64,000 bases of DNA, from positions 2,480,001 to 2,544,000 of the forward strand of contig NZ_CP009278.1 of NCBI RefSeq assembly GCF_000747525.1, in the 5' to 3' direction. Position numbers and translations under genes: made by a program. This DNA comes from Sphingobacterium sp. ML3W (lineage in GTDB: Bacteria > Bacteroidota > Bacteroidia > Sphingobacteriales > Sphingobacteriaceae). Shown here one piece after another: positions 26,104 through 35,821 of this stretch (positions are counted from its first letter, which is position 1; every line of letters starts with the position of its first letter). The notes beneath the pieces are model-generated. The model ran no database searches, had not been told where the DNA came from, and saw nothing but the letters and a program-made list of their open reading frames with translations.

Positions 26104-27768
26104 ATGATAAAGGATAAGAAAAAATATTTGCAGATACACCCGAACGATAATGTTTTGGTCGCTTTGCAGGATCTGCCCCAAGGTACTGAAATTGAATGGC
26201 AGAATAACCGTTTTCAATTGTTGGAAAATATTGCTGCTAAACATAAATTTACCATAACTCCTCTAACTAAAGATGCCGAGGTATATATGTATGGGGTATT
26301 GGTTGGTAAGGTCAATTGTGACTTAGGAATGGGGGCTTTGATTTCAACAGAAAATTTGAGACATGCTGCAGATGATTTTAAGTTGAGTAAGCGGAATACA
26401 GCGTGGACTCAACCTGATGTTTCGAATTTTAAAGATAAGACTTTTAGTGGTTTTCATCGTTCTAACGGAACTGTTGGTACAGCTAATTATTGGCTGGTTA
26501 TTCCGTTGGTTTTTTGTGAGAATAGAAATGTACTGACGCTGAAAACAGCTTTTGAAGAAAAGTTAGGATATAAAGTAAAAGCAAATGATTATACGACCGA
26601 GGTCGATGAGTTGATTCGTTTATATCAATCAGGAGCTGATGTCAACCAGATTATCTCAAGTGATCTGAGTGTATCTGTTGGATCTGCTAGTCAACAGCGC
26701 TTATTTGATAATGTGGATGGTATCAAGTTTTTGAATCATGAGATGGGTTGCGGAGGTACACGTCTGGATTCTGATGCATTATGTGGTTTGCTAGCGGGTT
26801 ATATTACGCATCCTAACGTAGCTGGGGCGACAATTTTGAGTTTAGGTTGTCAACATGCACAGGCTTCAATATTACAAGCGGAAATAGCCAAAAGAGATCC
26901 GAAGTTTGATAAACCTTTATATATTTTTGAACAACAAAAAGAGGGCACGGAAAAAGAATTGATGCAGAAGGCTGTTAAAGCAACATTTGCGGGTATGATG
27001 GAGGCAAATCAACACACTCGCAAACCGGCTTCTTTAGATAAGTTGTGTATCGGTTTGGAATGTGGTGGTTCGGATGGTTTCTCAGGTATCTCCGCTAATC
27101 CAGCATTGGGATATCTATCGGATATCTTAGTGACTTTGGGCGGATCGGTTATATTGGCTGAATTTCCAGAGCTTTGTGGTGTGGAGCAAGAATTGAGTGA
27201 TCGTTGTGTGGATGAACCTACTGCTGATAAATTTATGGAACTGATGCGTGTGTATAATGCAAAAGCTGAGGCTGATGGTTCAGGTTTTTACATGAATCCT
27301 TCACCAGGGAATATACGTGACGGACTTATTACGGATGCTATTAAATCTGCTGGAGCGGCTAAAAAAGGAGGGACATCACCCGTAACGGCTGTAGTGGATT
27401 ATCCCGGATTGGCTAATAAACCAGGGTTAAATCTTTTATGCACACCTGGGAATGATGTGGAAAGTACGACTGCTGAGGTTGCAGCGGGTGCAAACATCGT
27501 GCTGTTTACAACAGGATTGGGCACTCCAACAGGAAACCCGATCACTCCTGTCGTAAAGCTGTCTACGAATACGAAGACATTCGAAAAAATGCCAGATATT
27601 ATCGATATTAATTGTGGGACAATTATCGAAGGAGAAGAGTCAATTCAAGAAGCTGCTCATCGTATATTGGATTATGTGATTCAGGTGGCTAGTGGAGAGG
27701 TCGTTCCTAAAGCGGTTCTTTTGGGACAAGATGATTTTATTCCTTGGCGAAGAGGAGTATCTTTATAA
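26104..27768 (+). CDS. UxaA-family sugar-acid dehydratase (probable L-fuconate dehydratase)
   Basis: A 554-residue altronate-dehydratase (UxaA) family protein with the N-terminal SAF domain (residues about 1-95) and the large C-terminal domain. Visible motifs are GFHRSNGTVGTANYW, NHEMGCGGTRLDSD, GCQHAQASILQAE, and LECGGSDGFSGISANPALGY, with the Cys residues expected for the metal site. UxaA enzymes remove water from aldonic acids to give 2-keto-3-deoxy acids. In this operon the natural substrate would be L-fuconate; UxaA homologues also occur in the Campylobacter fucose locus. It thus stands where Xanthomonas uses an enolase-superfamily enzyme. Substrate is inferred from context. Confidence 0.88.
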   Translation: MIKDKKKYLQIHPNDNVLVALQDLPQGTEIEWQNNRFQLLENIAAKHKFTITPLTKDAEVYMYGVLVGKVNCDLGMGALISTENLRHAADDFKLSKRNTAWTQPDVSNFKDKTFSGFHRSNGTVGTANYWLVIPLVFCENRNVLTLKTAFEEKLGYKVKANDYTTEVDELIRLYQSGADVNQIISSDLSVSVGSASQQRLFDNVDGIKFLNHEMGCGGTRLDSDALCGLLAGYITHPNVAGATILSLGCQHAQASILQAEIAKRDPKFDKPLYIFEQQKEGTEKELMQKAVKATFAGMMEANQHTRKPASLDKLCIGLECGGSDGFSGISANPALGYLSDILVTLGGSVILAEFPELCGVEQELSDRCVDEPTADKFMELMRVYNAKAEADGSGFYMNPSPGNIRDGLITDAIKSAGAAKKGGTSPVTAVVDYPGLANKPGLNLLCTPGNDVESTTAEVAAGANIVLFTTGLGTPTGNPITPVVKLSTNTKTFEKMPDIIDINCGTIIEGEESIQEAAHRILDYVIQVASGEVVPKAVLLGQDDFIPWRRGVSL

Positions 27769-27932
27769 TCAGTATTGTTAATTGATTGTTTTGTAGTCAG
27801 ATATATGGTTCAATCATAGATATTAGGAGTTGTGCCGAGAAAGATTGCGTAATAAAATATAAGAAAAATTGTAAATCATTATTTGATTGTCTTGAATAAG
27901 GTAGTCGGATATTCATTAAATAACATATTAAG

Positions 27933-28697
27933 ATGTCAAAATTGCAGAATAAAGTAGCTGTAATCACGGGTGGCGGAAGCGGAATAGGACGTGCCATTAG
28001 TTTACTCTTTGCAGCAGAAGGTGCCACAGTCCATATACTGGATCTAAACATAGATGGAGCAGAGGCGGTTGCCACTGAAATAGCAACTGAAGGTGGTAAA
28101 GGGTATGTCCATAAATGTAATGTAAGTCAGCAGGAAGATGTCTTAAATATCGTCAGTAAAATTGATAAAATTGATATCTTGGTGAATAATGCAGGTATAG
28201 CTCATGTGGGTAATTTGGAAAACTGTGCGACCGAAGATTTTGAACGTGTTTTTAATGTCAATGTTAAGGGTGCGTACAATGCGTTATATGCAATTATTCC
28301 GAAGATGAAACTTAACGGTGGTGGTGCGATATTGAATCTTGCTTCTATTGCTGCCTGGGTGGGGATACCGGATCGTTTTGCTTATTCGATGAGTAAGGGT
28401 GCTATTTTTGCGATGTCTCTTTCTGTAGCACGTGATTACATGGCAGACGGGATACGTTGTAACAGTATTTCTCCTGCACGTGTGCATACACCATTTGTTG
28501 ATGGTTTCATTGCCAAAAATTATCCAGGACAGGAAGCAGAGGTTTTTGATAAATTGTCCAAAAGTCAACCAATCGGAAGAATGGCACAACCGGAAGAAAT
28601 TGCTAAATTAGCTTTATTCTTATGTAGTGATGATGCTGGTTTTATCACAGGTAATGACTATCCGATTGACGGAGGTTTTATTAAATTAAATAATTAA
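27933..28697 (+). CDS. SDR dehydrogenase (probable 2-keto-3-deoxy-L-fuconate dehydrogenase)
   Basis: A 254-residue classical short-chain dehydrogenase. TGGGSGIGRAI binds NAD(P), an Asp follows strand 2 (HILDLN), suggesting NAD preference, and the catalytic residues are Ser in NLASIAAW and Tyr in AYSMSKGA. The later segment SPARVHTPFVDGFIAKNYPG and QPIGRMAQPEEIA resemble DHRS6/2-keto-3-deoxy-L-fuconate dehydrogenase-type SDRs. It would oxidise C4 of the keto-deoxy acid to the 2,4-diketo acid. It follows the dehydratase gene after 164 bp, the longest gap in the operon. Assignment of which SDR does which step is inference. Confidence 0.82.
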   Translation: MSKLQNKVAVITGGGSGIGRAISLLFAAEGATVHILDLNIDGAEAVATEIATEGGKGYVHKCNVSQQEDVLNIVSKIDKIDILVNNAGIAHVGNLENCATEDFERVFNVNVKGAYNALYAIIPKMKLNGGGAILNLASIAAWVGIPDRFAYSMSKGAIFAMSLSVARDYMADGIRCNSISPARVHTPFVDGFIAKNYPGQEAEVFDKLSKSQPIGRMAQPEEIAKLALFLCSDDAGFITGNDYPIDGGFIKLNN

Positions 28698-28754
28698 GCG
28701 AAATTGAACATGGTAGCTTTGGTGCTACTTTGATATAATATTAATACTAAAAAT

Positions 28755-29612
28755 ATGAAATTAATACGTTTTGGAGCAATTGGAAAAGAGAAAATTGGCG
28801 TTCAGATTGATGGCGTAAATTATGATACATCTGCTTTTGGAGGTGATTATAATGAGGCTTTTTTTGAGAATGACGGTTTAGCGGCTTTAGAGGAGTTTGT
28901 GAAGGCAAATAAAGGTAAGTTAATTCCTATCGCTGATACTGAACGAATAGGGGCGCCATTTGCGAGACCGTCTAAAATCGTTTGTATTGGTTTAAATTAT
29001 AAAGATCATGCAGAAGAAACTGGTGCTGCAATTCCTGCAGAGCCTATTATTTTCATGAAATCCACAACTTCTTTAGTCGGACCGTATGATCAGGTTGTGA
29101 TTCCGCGTGATTCTGTAAAGACAGATTGGGAAGTGGAGTTTGGTATTGTAATTGGCAAAAAAGCTTCTTATGTAGAAGAATCTGATGCCTTAGATTATGT
29201 AGCCGGCTATGTGTTGCACAATGATGTTTCAGAGCGTGCGTATCAATTGGAACGTGGCGGAACATGGGATAAGGGTAAAGGTTGTGATACTTTTGCGCCA
29301 ATGGGACCTTATATGACTACTAAAGATGAAATCAAGGATATCAACAATGTGAATCTTTGGTTGAAAGTAAATGGTAAAGAATATCAAAATGGGAGTACAA
29401 AAAATCTTATTTTTTCTGTCCCTTTTGTTGTGAGCTATGTATCGCAATTTATGACACTATTACCAGGTGATGTTATCTCTACAGGAACACCGGCAGGCGT
29501 TGGTTTAGGCTTTAATCCACCTATCTACCTAAAAGAAGGTGATATTATTGAATTGGGCGCGGATGGTTTAGGTGAGTCACGTCAAGAAGTTATCGCTTAT
29601 TCTAAAAAGTAA
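28755..29612 (+). CDS. FAH-family hydrolase (probable 2,4-diketo-3-deoxy-L-fuconate hydrolase)
   Basis: A 285-residue fumarylacetoacetate hydrolase family protein. The metal ligands appear as Glu-x-Glu in DWEVEFGIVIG and Asp in NDVSERAYQ, with CIGLNYKDHAEETG before and GDVISTGTPAGVGLG after, all typical. In oxidative L-fucose and L-rhamnose pathways this family splits the 2,4-diketo-3-deoxy acid into pyruvate and L-lactate. The gene lies 57 bp after the first SDR and 9 bp before the amidohydrolase. The reaction is inferred from the operon; the family call is firm. Confidence 0.88.
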   Translation: MKLIRFGAIGKEKIGVQIDGVNYDTSAFGGDYNEAFFENDGLAALEEFVKANKGKLIPIADTERIGAPFARPSKIVCIGLNYKDHAEETGAAIPAEPIIFMKSTTSLVGPYDQVVIPRDSVKTDWEVEFGIVIGKKASYVEESDALDYVAGYVLHNDVSERAYQLERGGTWDKGKGCDTFAPMGPYMTTKDEIKDINNVNLWLKVNGKEYQNGSTKNLIFSVPFVVSYVSQFMTLLPGDVISTGTPAGVGLGFNPPIYLKEGDIIELGADGLGESRQEVIAYSKK

Positions 29613-29621
29613 TTTAGTGGT

Positions 29622-30449
29622 ATGCGTATAGATGCTCATCAACATTTTTGGCAATATGATTCCGTTCGTGATAATTGGATCACTAGTAAAATGAAAGTCT
29701 TGCAACAAGACTACTTACCGTTAGATTTAAAATTTATTCTAGAAAAGAATGATTTTGACGGTTGTATTGCTGTACAAGCTGATCAGTCTGATGATGAAAC
29801 TAAATTTTTAGTGCAACAGGCTAAAGATTATCCTTTTATTAAGGGAGTTGTGGGGTGGGTGGATTTGCGTGCAACAGATATTGATGAACAACTGCATCAA
29901 TATCAAGATGAAAAGCTCATTAAAGGTTTTAGGCATATAGTTGAAGGTGAGGAAGATCCTGATTTCTTAAAGCGTGACGGCTTCTTAAAAGGGGTGGAGG
30001 CATTGACTAAATATGGGTATACTTATGACCTTTTGATTCGTCCACGTCATTATGCTGCTGCATTAGCATGTATAGGTGCTAATCCTAATCAGACATTCAT
30101 ATTGGACCATATCGCTAAACCGGAAATCAAATCCAAAGCGTTTGAAGAGTGGGCATTGTTCATTGAAGATCTAGCAGCTTTTTCTAATGTTAATTGTAAA
30201 GTTTCTGGCTTAGCAACAGAGGCGGACTGGAAATATTGGCGTTTGGATGATTTTAGTCAATATTTAGGTCATGTATTTCAATCTTTTGGCAAAGAGCGTA
30301 TTATGTATGGTTCTGATTGGCCAGTGTGCCTGTTAGCGGCTTCTTACGAAGAAAGTGTCGCCATTGTCGAGTCCAAATTGGAATCTTTCACTGAAACAGA
30401 AAAAGAAGCTTTTTGGGGGGCAAACGCATTTAAAATCTATAATTTATAA
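29622..30449 (+). CDS. Amidohydrolase-family lactonase (probable L-fuconolactonase)
   Basis: A 275-residue TIM-barrel amidohydrolase of the COG3618 type. It begins RIDAHQHFWQYD with the HxH metal motif, has FRHIVEGEEDPDFL in the middle, FILDHIAKPEI with a further His, and the catalytic Asp in MYGSDWPVC. This group opens sugar lactones, including L-fucono-1,4-lactone and L-rhamnono-lactone. It lies between the FAH hydrolase and L-fucose dehydrogenase genes with gaps of about 9 bp, so translation is probably coupled. Confidence 0.88.
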   Translation: MRIDAHQHFWQYDSVRDNWITSKMKVLQQDYLPLDLKFILEKNDFDGCIAVQADQSDDETKFLVQQAKDYPFIKGVVGWVDLRATDIDEQLHQYQDEKLIKGFRHIVEGEEDPDFLKRDGFLKGVEALTKYGYTYDLLIRPRHYAAALACIGANPNQTFILDHIAKPEIKSKAFEEWALFIEDLAAFSNVNCKVSGLATEADWKYWRLDDFSQYLGHVFQSFGKERIMYGSDWPVCLLAASYEESVAIVESKLESFTETEKEAFWGANAFKIYNL

Positions 30450-30457
30450 GAGACAGT

Positions 30458-31249
30458 ATGAATCTAAATTTGAAAGATAAAGTTATAATCGTCACTGGTG
30501 GTGCAAAAGGAATTGGTAGGGCCATTGCTCTTGGTTTAGCACAAGAAGGTGCTATCCCTGTGATAGTCGGTCGTAGACAAGAGGATAATACGCTCGTCGG
30601 GCAAGAGGTTGAGGCTCTTGGTGGTCAAGCTTTTTCCGTGCAAGCCGAATTGGCGGATCCGAAGGATTGTGAAGCTGCTATTGCGCAAACATTAATTCGT
30701 TTTGGACGTATCGATGGTTTGGTCAATAATGCTGGTGTTAATGATGGTGTAGGTTTAGCTTCTGGTAATTATGAAAAGTTCGTAGCGTCACTGCATAAAA
30801 ATTTAGTTCATTATTATTTAATGGCCCATCATGCTCTGGATGCATTGAAAGCGTCAAAGGGTAGTATTGTCAATATTAGTTCTAAAACTGCGGAGACGGG
30901 ACAAGGGAATACTTCGGCTTATGCGGCAGCAAATGGAGGACGTAATGCCCTAACTAGAGAGTGGGCAGTGGAGTTGCTACCTTACCATATTCGTGTCAAT
31001 GCAATTGTTGTTGCTGAATGTGCTACGCCACAATATGATACATGGATACAAACCTTGGATAACCCAGAAGAAATGTTGAAGAAAATAACCGATCGTATCC
31101 CTTTGGGGCATCGCATGACGACATCCGAAGAAATAGCAAATACTGCTTTATTTCTTTTGTCTGATAAATCGAGTCATACGACTGGTCAGCTTATTCATGT
31201 GGATGGCGGCTATGTGCACTTGGACCGGTCTATAATTGCTGAAAAGTAA
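30458..31249 (+). CDS. SDR dehydrogenase (probable L-fucose 1-dehydrogenase)
   Basis: A 263-residue short-chain dehydrogenase with TGGAKGIGRAIALGL, VNNAGVNDG, Ser in NISSKTAETGQ, and Tyr in SAYAAANGGRNA, where the residue after Ala-Ala that is usually Lys is Asn: the motif reads Y-A-A-A-N, so the usual YxxxK lysine is replaced by Asn. That departure is seen directly and is worth checking against L-fucose dehydrogenases of this branch. Later VVAECATPQYDTWI marks the substrate loop. It would oxidise L-fucose to the lactone. It is the last gene, followed by a bidirectional terminator. Confidence 0.78.
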   Translation: MNLNLKDKVIIVTGGAKGIGRAIALGLAQEGAIPVIVGRRQEDNTLVGQEVEALGGQAFSVQAELADPKDCEAAIAQTLIRFGRIDGLVNNAGVNDGVGLASGNYEKFVASLHKNLVHYYLMAHHALDALKASKGSIVNISSKTAETGQGNTSAYAAANGGRNALTREWAVELLPYHIRVNAIVVAECATPQYDTWIQTLDNPEEMLKKITDRIPLGHRMTTSEEIANTALFLLSDKSSHTTGQLIHVDGGYVHLDRSIIAEK

Positions 31250-31274
31250 ACCTTTTTAAAAAAAATAGGTATCA

Positions 31275-31310
31275 TAAAAAGGGCTTTTAATTTAATTAAA
31301 AGCCCTTTTA
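31275..31310. terminator. Bidirectional terminator between the deoxysugar operon and gapA
   Basis: A stem of AAAAGGGCTTTTAATT with AATTAAAAGCCCTTTT, about 16 bp, lies between the convergent genes ending at 31249 and 31331. A-runs and T-runs flank both sides, so it can serve both strands. Confidence 0.9.
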
Positions 31311-31330
31311 TAGTAGTATTGATACCAGGA

Positions 31331-33185
<1,855 letters not shown>

Positions 33186-33206
33186 CTGAATTCTATTTTC
33201 TTTTAC

Positions 33207-34199
33207 CTAGATAGCTAATACTTGAACAAGCTCTAACATATCGGAGCTTAATTTGTATTCTTTGTTATTAATAGCATCCTCTAAAGGACTTGTAACAACT
33301 TCATTTCCTCTAACACCGACTGTCATACGATTGTTTCCTTTTAACAATTCTTTTACCGCAGCGAAACCCAATCGACTTGCTAATACACGGTCAAAGCTTG
33401 ATGGAGAACCACCACGTTGTAAGTGTCCTAAGATACTAACTTTTGTGTCATAATAATCAAATTTTTCTTTGACTTTTTTTGCGACATTATAGGCGCCTCC
33501 ATTTTGATCGCCTTCGGCAACAATAACGATAGAGGATGATTTCTTGCCACGGCCATCTGCAGCTGATAAATGATCGATTAATTCATCAATCGCGGTTTCC
33601 TTTTCAGGCAATAAAATCGCTTCTGCGCCACCAGCTATACCTGCGTTCAATGCAATACAACCTGAGTCGCGACCCATAACTTCGATAAAGAATAGGCGCT
33701 CATGTGAAGCAGCAGTATCCCTGATCTTGTCGATAGCCTCTATTACCGTATTGGTAGCTGTATCATAACCTAAGGTGAAATCTGAGCCGTATAAATCATT
33801 ATCAATTGTTCCTGGTATACAAATTACAGGAATGTCGTATTCTTTTGAAAAGTAATCAGCACCTGTAAAAGTACCATCACCACCAATTGCAACTAGTGCA
33901 TCTATACCAGCAGCTTTGACGTTTTCATATGCTTTTGCTCGTCCTTCTTTCGTTTTAAACTCTAGGCATCTAGCAGTTTTGAGAATAGTCCCGCCCAATT
34001 GAATAATATTACTCACGGAACGCGATGTCATTTCTGTAAAATTAGCGTCCAACATACCTTGGTACCCTTGGTATATACCTGTAACACTTAAATTCTCATA
34101 TAAAGCTGTACGGACTACCGCTCGAATGCAAGCATTCATGCCGGGTGCGTCTCCGCCAGATGTAAAAACTCCAATTCTTTTAATATTCACCACAGTCAA
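33207..34199 (-). CDS. pfkA: ATP-dependent 6-phosphofructokinase
   Basis: A 330-residue PfkA with VFTSGGDAPGMNACIRAVVR at the start, IGGDGTFTGA (Gly after the Asp, the mark of ATP rather than pyrophosphate use), the catalytic PGTIDNDLYGSDFT, and the C-terminal GHLQRGGSPS. It phosphorylates fructose 6-phosphate in glycolysis. It is the first gene of a minus-strand operon with a GlcNAc-kinase-like gene and gapA. A palindromic site lies 22-42 bp before its start codon, and a Nudix-type regulator is divergent. Confidence 0.96.
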   Translation of the reverse strand: MTVVNIKRIGVFTSGGDAPGMNACIRAVVRTALYENLSVTGIYQGYQGMLDANFTEMTSRSVSNIIQLGGTILKTARCLEFKTKEGRAKAYENVKAAGIDALVAIGGDGTFTGADYFSKEYDIPVICIPGTIDNDLYGSDFTLGYDTATNTVIEAIDKIRDTAASHERLFFIEVMGRDSGCIALNAGIAGGAEAILLPEKETAIDELIDHLSAADGRGKKSSSIVIVAEGDQNGGAYNVAKKVKEKFDYYDTKVSILGHLQRGGSPSSFDRVLASRLGFAAVKELLKGNNRMTVGVRGNEVVTSPLEDAINNKEYKLSSDMLELVQVLAI

Positions 34200-34220
34200 A
34201 AATTTTTAGGTTTTACGAAT

Positions 34221-34241
34221 ATAGTGTATTTTCTACACTAT
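34221..34241. promoter_or_regulatory. Palindromic operator candidate in the pfkA-regulator intergenic region
   Basis: ATAGTGTA-N5-TACACTAT, a perfect 8-bp inverted repeat. Read on the minus strand it is followed by TATATTCG at 34215-34222, a near match to the -7 element TAnnTTTG, so the palindrome sits over the core promoter of pfkA. The gene on the other side encodes a Nudix/HTH regulator that probably binds it. Confidence 0.6.
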
Positions 34242-34359
34242 TGAAATTATTTTTTATTTTTTTGTTTCAACAAAAATTAAGGTAAAGTTATTAACTTTAT
34301 AGCATAAGCTACATATTCAACTCATTGGTTTCAGTAAAGATATTAAATTAGAAAAAGGT

Positions 34360-35031
34360 TTGTATACAACATTTACAGTCGATTGTGTCATTTTTGGATT
34401 TTATGAAGGGGAACTACACGTTCTGCTAACAGAGAGAAATGAATATCCTTTTAAGGATTGGTGGGCATTGCCTGGTTTTTTTGTTAATAATGATGAAGAA
34501 ATGGAAGATGCCGTTAAACGGATATTATATGAGAATACAGGTCTTAAAGACGTATTCTTGGATCAATTATATGCTTTTGCAGGCTTGAAGAGACATCCTC
34601 AGGGAAGGATTTTAACTGTAGCCTATTATGCGTTGCTACAATTGGATAAAACTAAAATTAAACTTAAGCCAGTAACGTCTTATATGCGTCAGGCTAAATG
34701 GTTTCCATTGAATAAAGTGCCTGATTTGGCTTTTGATCATAGCACAATTTTAAAACAAAGTGTTGAAAAACTGCGTCGCAGGATTGCTAATACACCGATA
34801 GCTTTTGAACTTCTTCCTGATAAATTTACGCTAACTCAACTGCAATTGGTCTATGAAAGTATTTTAGGTAAAGAGTTGGATAAAAGAAATTTTAGAAAGA
34901 AAATGATAAATTACGGCTTTCTTAAAGAGCTAGATGAGGTACAAAAAGGTGTCGCTTATCGAGCGGCGAGACTTTATAAACTTGATAAACGGAAGTTTTT
35001 AAAACAATTTCAAAATAGTATAACCTTTTAG
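34360..35031 (+). CDS. NrtR/AraR-like transcriptional regulator: inactive Nudix domain plus winged helix
   Basis: A 223-residue protein: residues about 1-140 are a Nudix fold (FTVDCVIFGFYEGELHVLL, WWALPGFFVNNDEEMEDAVK) and residues about 150-223 a winged helix (FTLTQLQLVYESILGK, FRKKMINYGFL). The Nudix box is broken: the expected REUxEExGU reads RILYENTGL, so it is probably a ligand-binding domain without hydrolase activity. That is the pattern of NrtR and the Bacteroidota Nudix regulators of sugar genes. No ATG opens this frame; TTG at 34360 is the best start, although the frame is open back to 34303. It is divergent from the pfkA operon. Confidence 0.83.
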   Translation: MYTTFTVDCVIFGFYEGELHVLLTERNEYPFKDWWALPGFFVNNDEEMEDAVKRILYENTGLKDVFLDQLYAFAGLKRHPQGRILTVAYYALLQLDKTKIKLKPVTSYMRQAKWFPLNKVPDLAFDHSTILKQSVEKLRRRIANTPIAFELLPDKFTLTQLQLVYESILGKELDKRNFRKKMINYGFLKELDEVQKGVAYRAARLYKLDKRKFLKQFQNSITF

Positions 35032-35053
35032 TTTTGGGGTTTTATAAAATAAG

Positions 35054-35086
35054 AAAGTGCAAATCATTTGATTTGCACTTTTTTAT
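35054..35086 (+). terminator. Terminator after the Nudix regulator gene
   Basis: Stem AAAGTGCAAATCA with TGATTTGCACTTT, single-base to short loop, and a T-run, about 23 bp after the stop. Confidence 0.9.
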
Positions 35087-35118
35087 TTTATAAAAATTGA
35101 CGTTCCGCTGACAAAAAA

Positions 35119-35150
35119 ATTGCGGCTGTTTTCGTCTTTTTGTATCTTTG
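35119..35150 (+). promoter_or_regulatory. Promoter of the TetR-RND efflux operon
   Basis: ATTG at 35119-35122, 20 bases, then TATCTTTG at 35143-35150, an exact TAnnTTTG match. The TetR ATG follows 39 bases later. TTTGAC at 35147-35152 and GTCAAA at about 35168-35173 form a spaced inverted repeat that could be the repressor site, but the 15-base spacer is long. Confidence 0.6.
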
Positions 35151-35189
35151 ACCAAATGTTATATAAAGTCAAAAGTTTAAAAGGAAAGT

Positions 35190-35801
35190 ATGTTGTCAAA
35201 TATAGATAGTAAAAAGGATCTTATTATTGCGGCTGCTTTAAGAAGATTTGCACATTTCGGTTTTTCGAAGACTGCTATGAATGAAATTGCTGAGGATGTC
35301 AAAATTACGAAAGCCAATCTGTATTATTATTATGCTGATAAAGCTTCGCTCATTCATGATGTTGTTTTAAAGGTTACAGATGATTTCATCAAGTTGGAGC
35401 AAGATTTGATAGAGAAGTCTGATTCTCCAATAATTGAGTTATTATTAGAGCTATTGGAATTAAGGTCATCCTTTATCGAGCGTCATTATATGTTACACAT
35501 GAATGAAAATATGGAATGGATCAAGGGAGCATCTCTACAGACATTGATGCGCGATATTCATGCTAAGCAAATCGTTCAAGTGAGTAAATTGTTGCAGAAA
35601 GGTGTGAATAGGAAGGAGTTGGCAATTGCTGATATAGATAAGACAAGTGAAACTTATGTTTATATCATGAAAAGTATAGGGCTGATAGGTATTCTTCCAG
35701 ATGTTTTTACTGGAATACCTACTCAATGCAATGTGGGTGAAGTTTTACAGAAGCAAAAAGAAGCAACAATATTAATATACAACGGATTAAAGTTTAATTA
35801 A
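35190..35801 (+). CDS. TetR-family repressor of the RND efflux operon
   Basis: A 203-residue TetR protein. The N-terminal HTH is clear: DLIIAAALRRFAHFGFSKTA, MNEIAEDVKITKANLYYYYADK. The C-terminal ligand-binding half is helical and divergent, as is normal. It is the first gene of the operon with tolC-, MFP- and RND-type genes (20 bp gap), so it most likely represses its own efflux pump and is released by a substrate of the pump. Confidence 0.92.
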   Translation: MLSNIDSKKDLIIAAALRRFAHFGFSKTAMNEIAEDVKITKANLYYYYADKASLIHDVVLKVTDDFIKLEQDLIEKSDSPIIELLLELLELRSSFIERHYMLHMNENMEWIKGASLQTLMRDIHAKQIVQVSKLLQKGVNRKELAIADIDKTSETYVYIMKSIGLIGILPDVFTGIPTQCNVGEVLQKQKEATILIYNGLKFN

Positions 35802-35821
35802 GGTTTCGAACAATTATAAAA

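Noticed and set aside
35146..35173. TTTGAC...GTCAAA as TetR operator
   Set aside because: Arms are only 6 bp with a 15-base spacer and overlap the -7 element by sequence need; kept as a remark, not as a feature.
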